DNA of 64,000 nt, taken from contig DASYBM010000004.1 of the NCBI GenBank assembly GCA_036500765.1, positions 1,240,001 to 1,304,000 of the forward strand, given 5' to 3'. The notes beneath the pieces are model-generated. The model saw nothing but the letters and a program-made list of their open reading frames with translations. It was not told the origin of the DNA and ran no database searches. A program made the translations under genes and the position numbers. Shown piece by piece: positions 29,537 to 38,378 of the stretch (position 1 is the first letter of the stretch; the number at the start of each line of letters is the position of its first letter). This DNA is from Candidatus Sulfotelmatobacter sp. Lineage in GTDB: Bacteria > Acidobacteriota > Terriglobia > Terriglobales > Acidobacteriaceae.

Positions 29537-30568
29537 CTATACATTGCGGGACTTTTTCTTTGCAGCGGGCTTCTTTTTTCCTGAATTCTTTCTTGGTTTG
29601 GGATAATCTTCGTCGGCCTGGGCCGCGATCTCGATGCTCTCAGGTTCTTTTGCCATCGCTGCTTTCAAATCCGGCAGGCGCTGCTTCAGTTCGAGAACCG
29701 GCTCAAATAGGTCGCCTCGTTTCTCGAAGCGCGAAACTGTCTGGGGGGCTTCAAACACCAGTAGACTGGCATCCTTCTTCTTGAACGTCTTCTCCACTTC
29801 GTCCCAGGTGACCGGCGTGGACACCGTGGGATGTTCGCGGGCACGCAGCGAATAGACTGCCACCGTTGTTTTATGTTCGTCGTTCTGGCTCCAGTCGACG
29901 AAGACTTTGCCGGTGCGAGCCTGCTTGCTCATCTCGGAGAGCACCAAGTCGTGATGGTCGTGCGCGAGCAGTTGCGCCAAAGCGTGCGAAAACGTCTTGG
30001 TGGCATCGTAGGTCACGGGCGTATTCAGCGGGACATAAATCTGGAGTCCCTTCGAGCCCGAAGTTTTGGGAAAACTCTGCAAGCCGAAGTGTTCGAAAAT
30101 CTCGCGCAGCCACAGTGCGACCTGGCAGCACTGCACGATGTTGGCGGGAGGGCCAGGATCGAGGTCGAAGACCATCTCTGTCGGACACTCAATATCTTTG
30201 GCCAGAGCGAGTGAAGGATGAAGTTCGAGCGCCGCCAGATTCGCCAACCAGATCAGAGTGGGAAGATCGTCGGCCACGACGTAATGAATGGTGCGGCGAT
30301 TGCGGCCGCTCCAGATCGGCGCGGTCTTCACCCACTCGGGGCGATATTGCGGAGCGTTCTTCTCGAAAAAAGGTTCGCCTTCAACGCCGTCGGGATAGCG
30401 CTTGCGCGTCAGTGCGCGGCCGGCGAGGTGCGGAATAATCGCGGGCGCGATGCGGGCGTAATAATCGATGACATCTTTCTTGGTGAATCCCGTGGCGGGG
30501 TAGAGAACTTTCTCGAGATTGGAGAGCTTGAGATGTCTGCCTTGAATGTCGACGGTGGAGTCGGTCAC
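29537..30568 (-). CDS. Stand-alone LigD-type polymerase (primase-polymerase) domain protein
   Basis: The start is a GTG at 30568 with GGAG 8 bases upstream; a longer frame to 30664 has no such support. The protein of about 343 residues matches the polymerase module of bacterial NHEJ ligase LigD. It has NLEKVLYPATGFTKKDVIDYY, the catalytic pair in FDLDPGPPAN, TSGSKGLQIYVPL, and VFVDWSQN with SLRAREHPTVSTPVTW. The position after SKGL, often His in this family, is Gln here. A Lys-rich tail (KKKPAAKKKSRN) could aid DNA binding. No ligase or nuclease domain is fused and no ku gene is in the window. Confidence 0.85.
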   Translation of the reverse strand: MTDSTVDIQGRHLKLSNLEKVLYPATGFTKKDVIDYYARIAPAIIPHLAGRALTRKRYPDGVEGEPFFEKNAPQYRPEWVKTAPIWSGRNRRTIHYVVADDLPTLIWLANLAALELHPSLALAKDIECPTEMVFDLDPGPPANIVQCCQVALWLREIFEHFGLQSFPKTSGSKGLQIYVPLNTPVTYDATKTFSHALAQLLAHDHHDLVLSEMSKQARTGKVFVDWSQNDEHKTTVAVYSLRAREHPTVSTPVTWDEVEKTFKKKDASLLVFEAPQTVSRFEKRGDLFEPVLELKQRLPDLKAAMAKEPESIEIAAQADEDYPKPRKNSGKKKPAAKKKSRNV

Positions 30569-30890
30569 GTGAAATCTCCGACTGCCATTGTGCAACAAGA
30601 TCAGCGATTGCGTCAGCAGGCTCCTGGCGCGGATGAGTAGTGGGTCAGTCTGCGAAAGCCACAACCACGAAGGGAACGAAGGTCCACGATGGAAACCAGG
30701 AAACTCGCAGCCTTCCTGTTACGTCGTGTGCTCCGGTCTATTCTCTTCGTTCTTGGGTGATACTGAACGACTACTATGGGCTTTGCGGTTTGACAACTTC
30801 CCTGCCCGCCACGTACTTTCAAACTTCTGCCCTGTTGGTTCGTCCAATCGTGTGTATTGCGCAGACGCTGGTGAATGCGTTGGAGGTCCG
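30569..30890. other. Divergent intergenic region, 322 bp
   Basis: It separates the polymerase-domain gene (minus) and the M16 operon (plus). It contains ACCACGAAGG-type short repeats around 30665-30700 and the promoter listed at 30790-30819. No further gene is evident. Confidence 0.5.
30790..30819 (+). promoter_or_regulatory. Sigma-70-type promoter for the M16 operon
   Basis: TTGACA at 30790-30795 is followed after 18 bases by TACTTT at 30814-30819, about 70 bases before the ATG at 30891. Confidence 0.4.
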
Positions 30891-32492
30891 ATGAGAAACT
30901 TCCCGATGAAATCTTTTCTGACGAAAACTTTTGTGATGAAACGCAGTGCGACAACAATCGTTCTTTTCTTCTTTGTTTTCTCAGCGTTCAGCGCCGCGCA
31001 GGATGTGGCGTCGTTCGAGAAGCGCATCACGGTCAAGAAGTTGCCCAACGGACTTACACTCGTGATCTGCGAACGCCCGGAGGCTCCGGTTTTCGCTTTT
31101 GACACGCTGGTCGACGTGGGATCGGTGCAGGATCCGATGGGCGAGACCGGGCTGGCGCACATGTTCGAGCACATGGCATTCAAGGGCACCGACAAAATCG
31201 GCACCACGGATTATGCCGCTGAAAAACCGGCCCTGGAGAAAGTGGAGGTAGCGTACGCGGCCTACATTCGCGAGCGCGATAAGACCGTGGGCCGCGATGA
31301 AGCGAAATTGCAAGAGCTGGAAAAAGCCTGGAAAGATGCCATTGCCGCCGCGGACAAATTTGTAGTCGGCAACGCCTTCGGCAAGCTGGTAGAGCAGAAT
31401 GGCGGCGAGGACATGAACGCCAACACCAGCTATGACGAAACCGCCTACCACTATTCGTTGCCGGAAAATCGGCTGGAGTTGTGGGCGTACCTGGAGAGCG
31501 AGCGCTTTCTGCACCCGGTGATGCGGGAGTTCTACAAAGAGCGCAACGTGGTCATCGAGGAGCGCCGGCTGCGCACTGACAGCAATCCCATCGGGCGGCT
31601 GATTGAGCAGTTCACAGAGGAAGCTTTTGCGGCGAATCCCTATCATCGCCCGACGATCGGATGGATGTCAGACCTGAACACTTTTTCCGCCACCGATGCG
31701 AAGAATTTTTTCGACAAATATTATGTGCCCGCGAATATGGTGGTCGCGGTTGCGGGAGATGTGAAGGCGGCTGACGCCATGCCGGTCCTCGAAAAATATT
31801 TCGGCCGCTTGCCGGCGCGTCCGCAACCCGACGAACGCACGACCACTGAGCCGCCGCAAAACTCCGAACGCAGAGTTGTCCTGAAAGAACGCGCGCAACC
31901 CCTTTATCTTGAGGGTTATCACCGGCCTGACTACCGCAGCAAAGACGATGCGGTGTTTGACGCCATCACCGATTTGATGTCGGAAGGGCGAACCTCGCGG
32001 CTGTATCGCTCGCTGGTGCGGGACAAGAAAATCGCATCGTTCTCGGCGGGATTCACGGGCTTGCCCGGCACGAAGTATCCGCACCTGTTTGCGTTCTATG
32101 CGTTCCCGCTCCCTGGTCACACCACCAAAGAAGTTGCGGATGCGATCCATGAAGAGATCGAGAAGCTCAAAAAAGAAGACATCAGCGACGACGAGTTGAA
32201 GATGATTAAAACGCGCAGCAAAGCCAACCTGATTCGCGGACTCGCCGAGAACGAGGGCCTCGCCACGCAACTTGCGACCTACCAGACGCGCTATGGCGAT
32301 TGGCGCGAGTTGTTTCGATCGGTGGATCGCATTGACAAGGTGAGCAAGGCGGACATTCGGCGCATCGCGAACGAGATTTTTGTCGATACCAACCGGACGG
32401 TGGGCGTGATCGAGACTGGCGGGGGTGGTGCTCCGGGCGGCGCGGAGCCTGCGAGCGATGCGAGCAGCGGCAGCCAGGGAGGTGCGCAATGA
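30891..32492 (+). CDS. Secreted M16 zinc peptidase, catalytic subunit-like
   Basis: I chose the ATG at 30891 because GGAGG is 5 bases upstream. The signal peptide follows a short pentad-repeat N-terminus (MRNFP-MKSFL-TKTFV-MKRSA). The inverted zinc motif HMFEH (HxxEH) is present in GETGLAHMFEHMAFKGT. An insertion of about 55 residues (KVEVAYAAYIRERDKT...KLVEQNGGED) separates it from the region with the third zinc ligand (LELWAYLESERF). The second M16 domain begins near SERRVVLKERAQPLYLEGYHRPD. The 533-residue protein ends in a Gly/Ser-rich tail. Its stop overlaps the next M16 gene by four bases, which suggests a heterodimer. Confidence 0.9.
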   Translation: MRNFPMKSFLTKTFVMKRSATTIVLFFFVFSAFSAAQDVASFEKRITVKKLPNGLTLVICERPEAPVFAFDTLVDVGSVQDPMGETGLAHMFEHMAFKGTDKIGTTDYAAEKPALEKVEVAYAAYIRERDKTVGRDEAKLQELEKAWKDAIAAADKFVVGNAFGKLVEQNGGEDMNANTSYDETAYHYSLPENRLELWAYLESERFLHPVMREFYKERNVVIEERRLRTDSNPIGRLIEQFTEEAFAANPYHRPTIGWMSDLNTFSATDAKNFFDKYYVPANMVVAVAGDVKAADAMPVLEKYFGRLPARPQPDERTTTEPPQNSERRVVLKERAQPLYLEGYHRPDYRSKDDAVFDAITDLMSEGRTSRLYRSLVRDKKIASFSAGFTGLPGTKYPHLFAFYAFPLPGHTTKEVADAIHEEIEKLKKEDISDDELKMIKTRSKANLIRGLAENEGLATQLATYQTRYGDWRELFRSVDRIDKVSKADIRRIANEIFVDTNRTVGVIETGGGGAPGGAEPASDASSGSQGGAQ

Positions 32493-34630
32493 ACCGGACT
32501 TCGTTTCTGATCATGCTGATCGCCGCGGCGCTCTTCACTATTCCGCATGCAGCGGCGCAGGCGGACAACTGGAAGCAAATCCCCATTCCGCCATTGCCCG
32601 CGTTCAAGCCGCAGCAGCCGAAACGCATTCAGCTGCCGAATGGCATGGTGATCTTCCTCCAGGAAGATCACGAACTGCCGCTCATTGACGGCACGGCACG
32701 CATTCGCGGCGGTTCGGTGAATGAGCCGGCCGGCAAAAGCGGACTGATGGACATTTACGGTGAGGTCTGGCGCACCGGCGGCACCAAGACGCAGACCGGC
32801 GATCAACTCGACGACTTTCTCGAAGTGCGGGCCGCGAAAGTGGAAACTGGCGGCAGTTCGGATTCGACAACCATCGGTTTTTCATGCTTAAAGGGCGATC
32901 TCGACGACGTTTTCAAGGCGTTCCTGGACGTGCTGCGCAATCCGGAGTTCCGCGCCGACAAGATCGATATCGCGCAGAAGGAAGAGGACGACGGCATCTC
33001 GCGGCGCAACGATCAGGTTGGCGAAATCGCGCAGCGCGAAACGGTGAAGCTGGCTTACGGTCCCGACAATCCTTATGCCCGCGTGCCGGAGTACGCGACC
33101 GTCGCCGCCATCACGCGGCAGGACCTGATCGACTGGCATGCCAAGTATGTTCATCCCAACAACATCATTCTAGGCATCAGCGGCGACTTCGATTCAGCGG
33201 CGATGGAAGCCCGGTTGCGGGCCGCGTTCGAATCGTGGCCCAAGGGACCGGTGGCGCCGAAGAACAACTTCAAGTACACGCCCGCCGCCCCCGGAAACTA
33301 CCTGGTCGAAAAAGATGATGTGAACCAGAGCACGATTCACATGATTGGCCTGGGAACCACGCGCGACAATCCTGACTATTACGCGATCAGTGTTTTTAAC
33401 GAAGCCTTTGGCGGCGGTTTTTCGTCGCGGCTGTTCAACGACATTCGCACCAGGCGTGGGCTGGCTTACGGCGTGGGCGGAGGCATTGGAACGAATTTTG
33501 GGCATCCCGGCATTCTGCAAGTTTCGATCGGCACCAAGAGCCAGAGTACGATCGAAGCGATTCAGGCCACGAGGGAAGACATCGCCGATCTCGCCACGCA
33601 GCCCATCACCGACGACGAGATTCAGCACGCTAAAGACGCCATCCTCAACGCATTCATCTTCCGTCTCGATTCACCCGACAAGATTCTCGGCGAGCGGATG
33701 ACGTACGAATATTACGGATATCCGCCCGATTGGCTGGACAAGTATCAGGCGGAGATCAAGAAGGTCACTGCCGCCGACGTGAACCGCGTGGCCGCGAAGT
33801 ATATGCACAAGGATCAATTGGCGGTGCTCGTCGTCGGCAACACGAAGGAGTTCGATAAGCCGCTGTCGACGCTCGGCTCGGTGAAGAACATCGACATTAC
33901 GATTCCGCCGCCGCCGGCAGAAAAGGGCGACACCGCGAAGCCGGCAGCTTCGAATCCTGAAGGCAAGGCGCTGGCGGCAAAAGTTGTGGCCGCCATGGGA
34001 GGGCTGCCGAAACTGAAGTCGATTAAGACCGTACACGTCGACATCGCCGAGAGCGACAATGGCGCCCCTCCCAGCCCGGTCGATGTGATGATCGAATTCC
34101 CCGATCGCATGCACGTCGACGTACAGACGCCGCAGGGTGCGCTGACGATTGTCGCTGCGCCCGAGGGCGCGTTCATGAGCATGGCCGGGATGGGCACGCG
34201 CAGCATGCCTCCGGCGCAAACCAACGAAATGCTCTCGCAACTGCATCACGATTTGATTTATGTGGCGCAGCACGCCGACGATCCGGCATTTACGTTCACC
34301 GCAGCGGGCACAGAAAAGATTGGCGATGTGGACGCTGCCATTCTCGATATCGGCGGCGCCATTCCCTGGCTGCGCTGGTACATCGATCCGAAGAGCGGCT
34401 ACATTCTCCGCGAAAAATATAAGGCGATGGGGCAGGCGGGACCGTTCGACGGCGAGACCGAACTCGCCGACTGGCGTACCGTCGACGGCCTGACCATGCC
34501 CTACAAACACGAGAATAAACAGAATGGCGAGCAGACGAGCAGCGCGGAGTTCAAGAAGATCGAACTGAATCCCACGCTGGATGCGAAGATTTTCGAGAAG
34601 CCCGCGGAGAAACCGGCCGAAAAACAATAA
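32489..34630 (+). CDS. Secreted M16-like non-catalytic partner with C-terminal LolA-like domain
   Basis: A signal peptide (TSFLIMLIAAALFTIPHAAAQ) precedes two M16 domains. At the place of HxxEH the sequence reads GLMDIYGEVW, so the zinc site is missing. The substrate-binding R/Y motif is kept (RTRRGLAYGVGG). This matches the inactive partner in M16 pairs. Residues from about 490 onward form an extra domain of about 210 residues (VVAAMGGLPKLKSIKTVHVD ... YIDPKSGYILREKY ... MPYKHE) that resembles LolA/outer-membrane lipoprotein-sorting folds. The last 25 residues repeat KPAEKPAE. Translation is coupled to the first gene through ATGA. Confidence 0.88.
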   Translation: MNRTSFLIMLIAAALFTIPHAAAQADNWKQIPIPPLPAFKPQQPKRIQLPNGMVIFLQEDHELPLIDGTARIRGGSVNEPAGKSGLMDIYGEVWRTGGTKTQTGDQLDDFLEVRAAKVETGGSSDSTTIGFSCLKGDLDDVFKAFLDVLRNPEFRADKIDIAQKEEDDGISRRNDQVGEIAQRETVKLAYGPDNPYARVPEYATVAAITRQDLIDWHAKYVHPNNIILGISGDFDSAAMEARLRAAFESWPKGPVAPKNNFKYTPAAPGNYLVEKDDVNQSTIHMIGLGTTRDNPDYYAISVFNEAFGGGFSSRLFNDIRTRRGLAYGVGGGIGTNFGHPGILQVSIGTKSQSTIEAIQATREDIADLATQPITDDEIQHAKDAILNAFIFRLDSPDKILGERMTYEYYGYPPDWLDKYQAEIKKVTAADVNRVAAKYMHKDQLAVLVVGNTKEFDKPLSTLGSVKNIDITIPPPPAEKGDTAKPAASNPEGKALAAKVVAAMGGLPKLKSIKTVHVDIAESDNGAPPSPVDVMIEFPDRMHVDVQTPQGALTIVAAPEGAFMSMAGMGTRSMPPAQTNEMLSQLHHDLIYVAQHADDPAFTFTAAGTEKIGDVDAAILDIGGAIPWLRWYIDPKSGYILREKYKAMGQAGPFDGETELADWRTVDGLTMPYKHENKQNGEQTSSAEFKKIELNPTLDAKIFEKPAEKPAEKQ

Positions 34631-34758
34631 AAGGAAACGCGAAGCCGTCGGCCGTCACTATGCTCTTGATGAGCCGGCCCGGTGTTAAGAATCGGGCCGC
34701 TGGAATGCAGAATCTCGTTCACTTTTCTTGAACCTCTCTTGAATTTAGGAGACCCTCC

Positions 34759-35283
34759 ATGCCTCAGATTACTGTCACGGTGGTGGATCACACCAATTCG
34801 CCGCATCTCATGCCTCTGATCCAGAACCATCTGGCGGATATCTTCAACGATCTCCTCTCTTCATCGTCTGAGTCGGGGGTAGTCAATATACGAACCATAA
34901 CCATGCCGCCCAAGGCCGAGGACCAGAATCTGGTTCTCCATTTCGTGGAGAATATCGCCAATTCTTATGTGGCCGCGAATATGCCCGGTCCACCGATTAG
35001 TGCGGTAGACGGAGGCGTGACGCGCCCCAGGTCGGACAAGACGGGCTCGGAGTTTTACAAATTTCCAACCGATGAAAAGGGCAATTCCCGGGGGCAGTTC
35101 CGAGCCATCGGCTATGCCAAGCTCGCGGCCCATGAGGCCATGCACAACGTGAGCCGATTGAATAATGACACCCTGCATCCCCAGGGAGGTATCGGTGGGA
35201 AACCACCGACTCTTCCCGTGAACGACGCGAACCGAAAGGCCTTTCAAGCCGGCATGGGAAATATTCCTAAACAGTTGTTGTGA
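34759..35283 (+). CDS. Uncharacterised small protein with an HEXXH zinc-peptidase motif
   Basis: AGGAG lies 7 bases upstream of the ATG. The 174-residue protein starts with a beta-like segment (ITVTVVDHTN). In the C-terminal half it carries AAHEAMHNVSRL: His125-Glu126-x-x-His129, with a further His140 in DTLHPQGG, which could complete a zinc site. There is no signal peptide or membrane segment. The Gly-rich tail (GGIGGKPPTLPV) has no known match to me. I assign only a putative metallopeptidase-like fold. It follows the M16 pair by 128 bp and may be independent. Confidence 0.55.
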   Translation: MPQITVTVVDHTNSPHLMPLIQNHLADIFNDLLSSSSESGVVNIRTITMPPKAEDQNLVLHFVENIANSYVAANMPGPPISAVDGGVTRPRSDKTGSEFYKFPTDEKGNSRGQFRAIGYAKLAAHEAMHNVSRLNNDTLHPQGGIGGKPPTLPVNDANRKAFQAGMGNIPKQLL

Positions 35284-35368
35284 CCGCGCCGGCTTTTGCC
35301 AAGACAATTCGGCGACTTCCGACCGCTATCACGCCCGCGTCGCTTTGTTCCCTTTCCGAAGTGTCTGC

Positions 35369-37114
35369 TCAAGGAACAGAGCGAATGCAGTAGGCGGTTC
35401 CGGGTATCCCTTGCCAACTGTCGGGGATCGCTGGCGGATTGCCTGGGCAGGCTGCAATTACTTTCGTGGCGTGGGCGCTTGCGAAGGCCTTGTACGCATT
35501 CTCTTTTATCTCTGGCGGCGAGTTCCAAAATTCCTCGGAACCGTGGTTCATCGCCATGATCTCGGCGACGACCTTCAACTTCGCCAGGCGAGCCCAGTAA
35601 GCGCCAGTTCCGTCGCCGATGACCGCGACTTTATCTCCAGGGCGCAGGCCGAGGCGCTGGAGTTGCTGGGCGGCAATTACGTCTTCCCATGTGGAGTTCG
35701 GGGCAACCCCGGGAATCGCGTAATGATGGGTGAGCACCCGCAGGGTATAGTCGATGGTGTTCAGCGACATGGTGACGAAGACGGCCAGCGATAGGCATAC
35801 TACCGTACGTTTTTGCTCGGCAAGGAATTGACCGGCCCAGAACAACGAGAGGAAAATCACCAGAACGAAGCCACCAAAGAAGCGATCGTTATCGACCAGC
35901 GGAAGATAGATTGCCATGCCGGTGAAGGCGAGCGCGAGCACGGGCCATAATCTCGCCACGTTCGCCCACCATGCGAGACCGCCGATCAGGGCAAAAACAA
36001 GAACCCCCACGACCAATGCGGGCTGGTCGCGAGTGAGAAGACGGAATTCACCCGGAATTGTAATTCGAAGGACGTCGAGCTCCGGCTTCACACGGAAGTG
36101 GCCTTGTATTCCTTCATTCCAATAGGAAGGATCTGTCCACGGCGGGTAGGTGCCACTCACCGGACCATCGAACTCAAAAACGGGGGGATGATCGAGAAGT
36201 TGTCGCGTTGTATGCGCCGGAGTCCCGGTGTAGGGGCTCCCCTGCCAATTTCGGTGTGGCGGGCGCGGAGTAGGGCAAACGTACCACGCGAAGTTCACTC
36301 GTCCTGAATCGCCAAAAGTAAATCTTCCCTTCTGCTTCGAGAGCAGGAATATCAGTGGCGAAGACACACCGAGAAATACTAAGGCAGCCACCACCACACC
36401 GGTTCGCCAATTCGCGTCGGAGCGATTCCAGAAGTAGGCAAGGGCCAGGGCCACAAAACCGAGCGGGAACAGCACCGCCTTCGTCCAATATCCGATGCCG
36501 AGAATAAGACCAAGAAGCGCGAAGTTTCCGAGCGAGTTGATTCTTCCCAGTGAGCGGACTCGTTGGAGACGGACAAGCTTGCCGGCAATCGCGAGAAGAC
36601 AGGCGACGACGGCGAGGTCGGGGGTGATCTCGTAAATGGGATCTACCTGTAGGGCAACCCACCAAAACAGCGGGTAGGCGAGCAAAACCAGAGGCCAATC
36701 GGGAATGCTCTCGATCGAGTTCGCGATGGTGGCGCGCAGTGCAATCAAGCCGTGAAGTAGAAAGCGAAACGTCGCCAGAGCGATTGCGTAGACTCCGAAA
36801 TTGACCGCATGAACCAGCGGAAACTCCCACGCCGGCGAAGGCTTGAATATTCCCAGCACCGTGCCGATGGTCCACGCATACAGAGGACTCCACCAGGCGT
36901 TGATGGCATTCGCCCAATCGTGCCGGAAGAAGGAGCTACCGACATCCAGATAGGACATGCCGTCGGGGTTCATCGCATAACGTCCGGTCCAGGTGTGAAG
37001 CAGACCAAGTAACAGCGTAACCACGGCGAGAAGATGTTCGAGCCGACGGTAAGAAGACGACCGGCCTGGAGCGTTCTGGACTTTGAGCATTTCGAGAAGG
37101 GATTGGGCCACCAC
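35369..37114 (-). CDS. Multi-pass membrane protein, GT-C glycosyltransferase-like
   Basis: It has 581 residues with about 10 hydrophobic helices. The first extracytoplasmic loop has NPDGMSYLDVG, with an acidic residue placed as in GT-C (ArnT/PMT-type) enzymes that use polyprenyl-phosphate sugars. The loop after helix 8 is large and soluble (RVNFAWYVCPTPRPPH...FRVKPELDVLRI), and a soluble C-terminal part ends CIRSVP. Family assignment rests on topology and the DG...YLD motif, so it remains tentative. No sugar-transfer genes adjoin. The ATG at 37090 is an alternative start. Confidence 0.55.
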   Translation of the reverse strand: MVAQSLLEMLKVQNAPGRSSSYRRLEHLLAVVTLLLGLLHTWTGRYAMNPDGMSYLDVGSSFFRHDWANAINAWWSPLYAWTIGTVLGIFKPSPAWEFPLVHAVNFGVYAIALATFRFLLHGLIALRATIANSIESIPDWPLVLLAYPLFWWVALQVDPIYEITPDLAVVACLLAIAGKLVRLQRVRSLGRINSLGNFALLGLILGIGYWTKAVLFPLGFVALALAYFWNRSDANWRTGVVVAALVFLGVSSPLIFLLSKQKGRFTFGDSGRVNFAWYVCPTPRPPHRNWQGSPYTGTPAHTTRQLLDHPPVFEFDGPVSGTYPPWTDPSYWNEGIQGHFRVKPELDVLRITIPGEFRLLTRDQPALVVGVLVFALIGGLAWWANVARLWPVLALAFTGMAIYLPLVDNDRFFGGFVLVIFLSLFWAGQFLAEQKRTVVCLSLAVFVTMSLNTIDYTLRVLTHHYAIPGVAPNSTWEDVIAAQQLQRLGLRPGDKVAVIGDGTGAYWARLAKLKVVAEIMAMNHGSEEFWNSPPEIKENAYKAFASAHATKVIAACPGNPPAIPDSWQGIPGTAYCIRSVP

Positions 37115-37152
37115 TATACCAAAGGCCGTGACAAACTTTTTGCCTTACAGTC

Positions 37153-37181
37153 TTGACACCAGCTTTCTGAAAGACTATTTT
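37153..37181 (+). promoter_or_regulatory. Sigma-70-type promoter of the radical SAM gene
   Basis: A consensus TTGACA (37153-37158) is followed after 17 bases by TATTTT (37176-37181). It lies 24 bases before the ATG at 37206. Confidence 0.6.
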
Positions 37182-37205
37182 AGGCGAATAAAAGGCGAAC
37201 ACGAT

Positions 37206-38222
37206 ATGCCCTCCCTGCCGCTGATGCCGTTTCCCGACAAACCTCGCCTGATCGGCATTGCCCGGCTCGCCGCCGAGGGGGAAACGCTGCGCGAAAGCCA
37301 CAACGTCGAGTATTTCACGCTGCCCTCGAAGTCGTTGCTGAACCGCTGCGTCAGCAATCGGTCCATGCCATTCACGTGGACCATCAATCCTTATCGCGGC
37401 TGCGAATTCGGATGCCGCTACTGCTATGCCCGCTACACCCACGAATTCATGGAGATGCGCGACGGCATGGAGTTCGAGCGAAAGATCTACGTGAAGCAGA
37501 ACGCCGCAGCGTTGCTGCGGCACGATCTGCGCCGGGTGAAAGACGGCGAATCGATCGCGCTTGGGACGGCAACCGATCCTTACCAGCCTGCCGAACGCCG
37601 CTACGAAATCACACGCGGGATTCTGGAAGAGTTCGTCCGGCATCGCGGGTATGAACTCGGCATCGTGACCAAGTCGAACCTGATTGTGCGCGACCTGGAA
37701 CTTCTGCAAGAAGTGGCAAAGACGAATCGCCTTTCAGTGCACATGACGATTACAACTCTCGATACCGCGCTGGCGCGCATTCTCGAACCTCGGGCTCCCC
37801 GTCCTGATCTTCGCATCGACGCAGTGCGCGCTCTGAGCCAGGCAGGCGTGCGCGTGGGCGTGAGTTGTTCTCCGGTGGTGCCGGGAATCACCGACGCGTC
37901 GAAAGATTTGGAAAACGTAATTCGCGCCGCGGCCGAAGCTGGAGCCGAGTATGTTTTCGCGAATCCACTTTTTCTGAAGCCCTGCTCGGCGGCGGTATTT
38001 ATTCCGTTTCTGGAGCAGAATTTTCCGCATCTCGCGGAGAGTTACCGGCAACGATATCAAGATCGCGTGTTTCTTCCGGCGGCATATGGCAAGCGGCTGT
38101 CGCAACTGGTCGCGCGGTTGCGCGAGAAATATAAGGTCACGCGCAGTGATCGTGTTGAGCGCAGCGCTTTCGCGACCAAGTGGCCGGCGCAGGGCTTTGA
38201 TGAGCAATTGAATTTGTTTTGA
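37206..38222 (+). CDS. Radical SAM protein (SplB-like/Rv2578c-type)
   Basis: It has about 338 residues from the ATG at 37206. The iron-sulfur motif is CEFGCRYCYAR (C-x3-C-x2-C), in the context FTWTINPYRGCEFGCRYCYARYTHEF that is typical of this SPL-related group. GTATDPYQPAERRYEITR and LGIVTKSNLIVRDLELL follow, with a barrel end at VSCSPVVPGITDA. The family cleaves SAM to a 5'-deoxyadenosyl radical; the substrate is unknown and photoproduct-lyase activity is only an analogy. A consensus promoter lies directly upstream. Confidence 0.85.
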   Translation: MPSLPLMPFPDKPRLIGIARLAAEGETLRESHNVEYFTLPSKSLLNRCVSNRSMPFTWTINPYRGCEFGCRYCYARYTHEFMEMRDGMEFERKIYVKQNAAALLRHDLRRVKDGESIALGTATDPYQPAERRYEITRGILEEFVRHRGYELGIVTKSNLIVRDLELLQEVAKTNRLSVHMTITTLDTALARILEPRAPRPDLRIDAVRALSQAGVRVGVSCSPVVPGITDASKDLENVIRAAAEAGAEYVFANPLFLKPCSAAVFIPFLEQNFPHLAESYRQRYQDRVFLPAAYGKRLSQLVARLREKYKVTRSDRVERSAFATKWPAQGFDEQLNLF

Positions 38223-38244
38223 TTTCTGCAGAGTCAAAATCATT

Positions 38245-38312
38245 ACCACAGGGGACACAGAGAGACACAGAGGAATCCCCGACTCTCTGTGTTTCTTCGT
38301 GCCCTCTGTGGT
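38245..38312. repeat. Imperfect inverted repeat of the 'ACACAGAG...CTCTGTG' type
   Basis: ACCACAGGGGACACAGAGAG at 38245-38264 is mirrored by CTCTCTGTGT at 38283 and CCCTCTGTGGT at 38302-38312, with an 10-base interruption. It lies between two plus-strand genes. Confidence 0.6.
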
Positions 38313-38378
38313 TAAAGATTTCGTTTTTGATCGATCATTCCCAGCATTCCTCGATCCTCTATAATTCGGTTGAACGTC

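Noticed and set aside
29537-30568. A full NHEJ ligase (LigD)
   Set aside because: Only the polymerase module is present; there is no ligase nucleotidyl-lysine motif in this or neighbouring frames.
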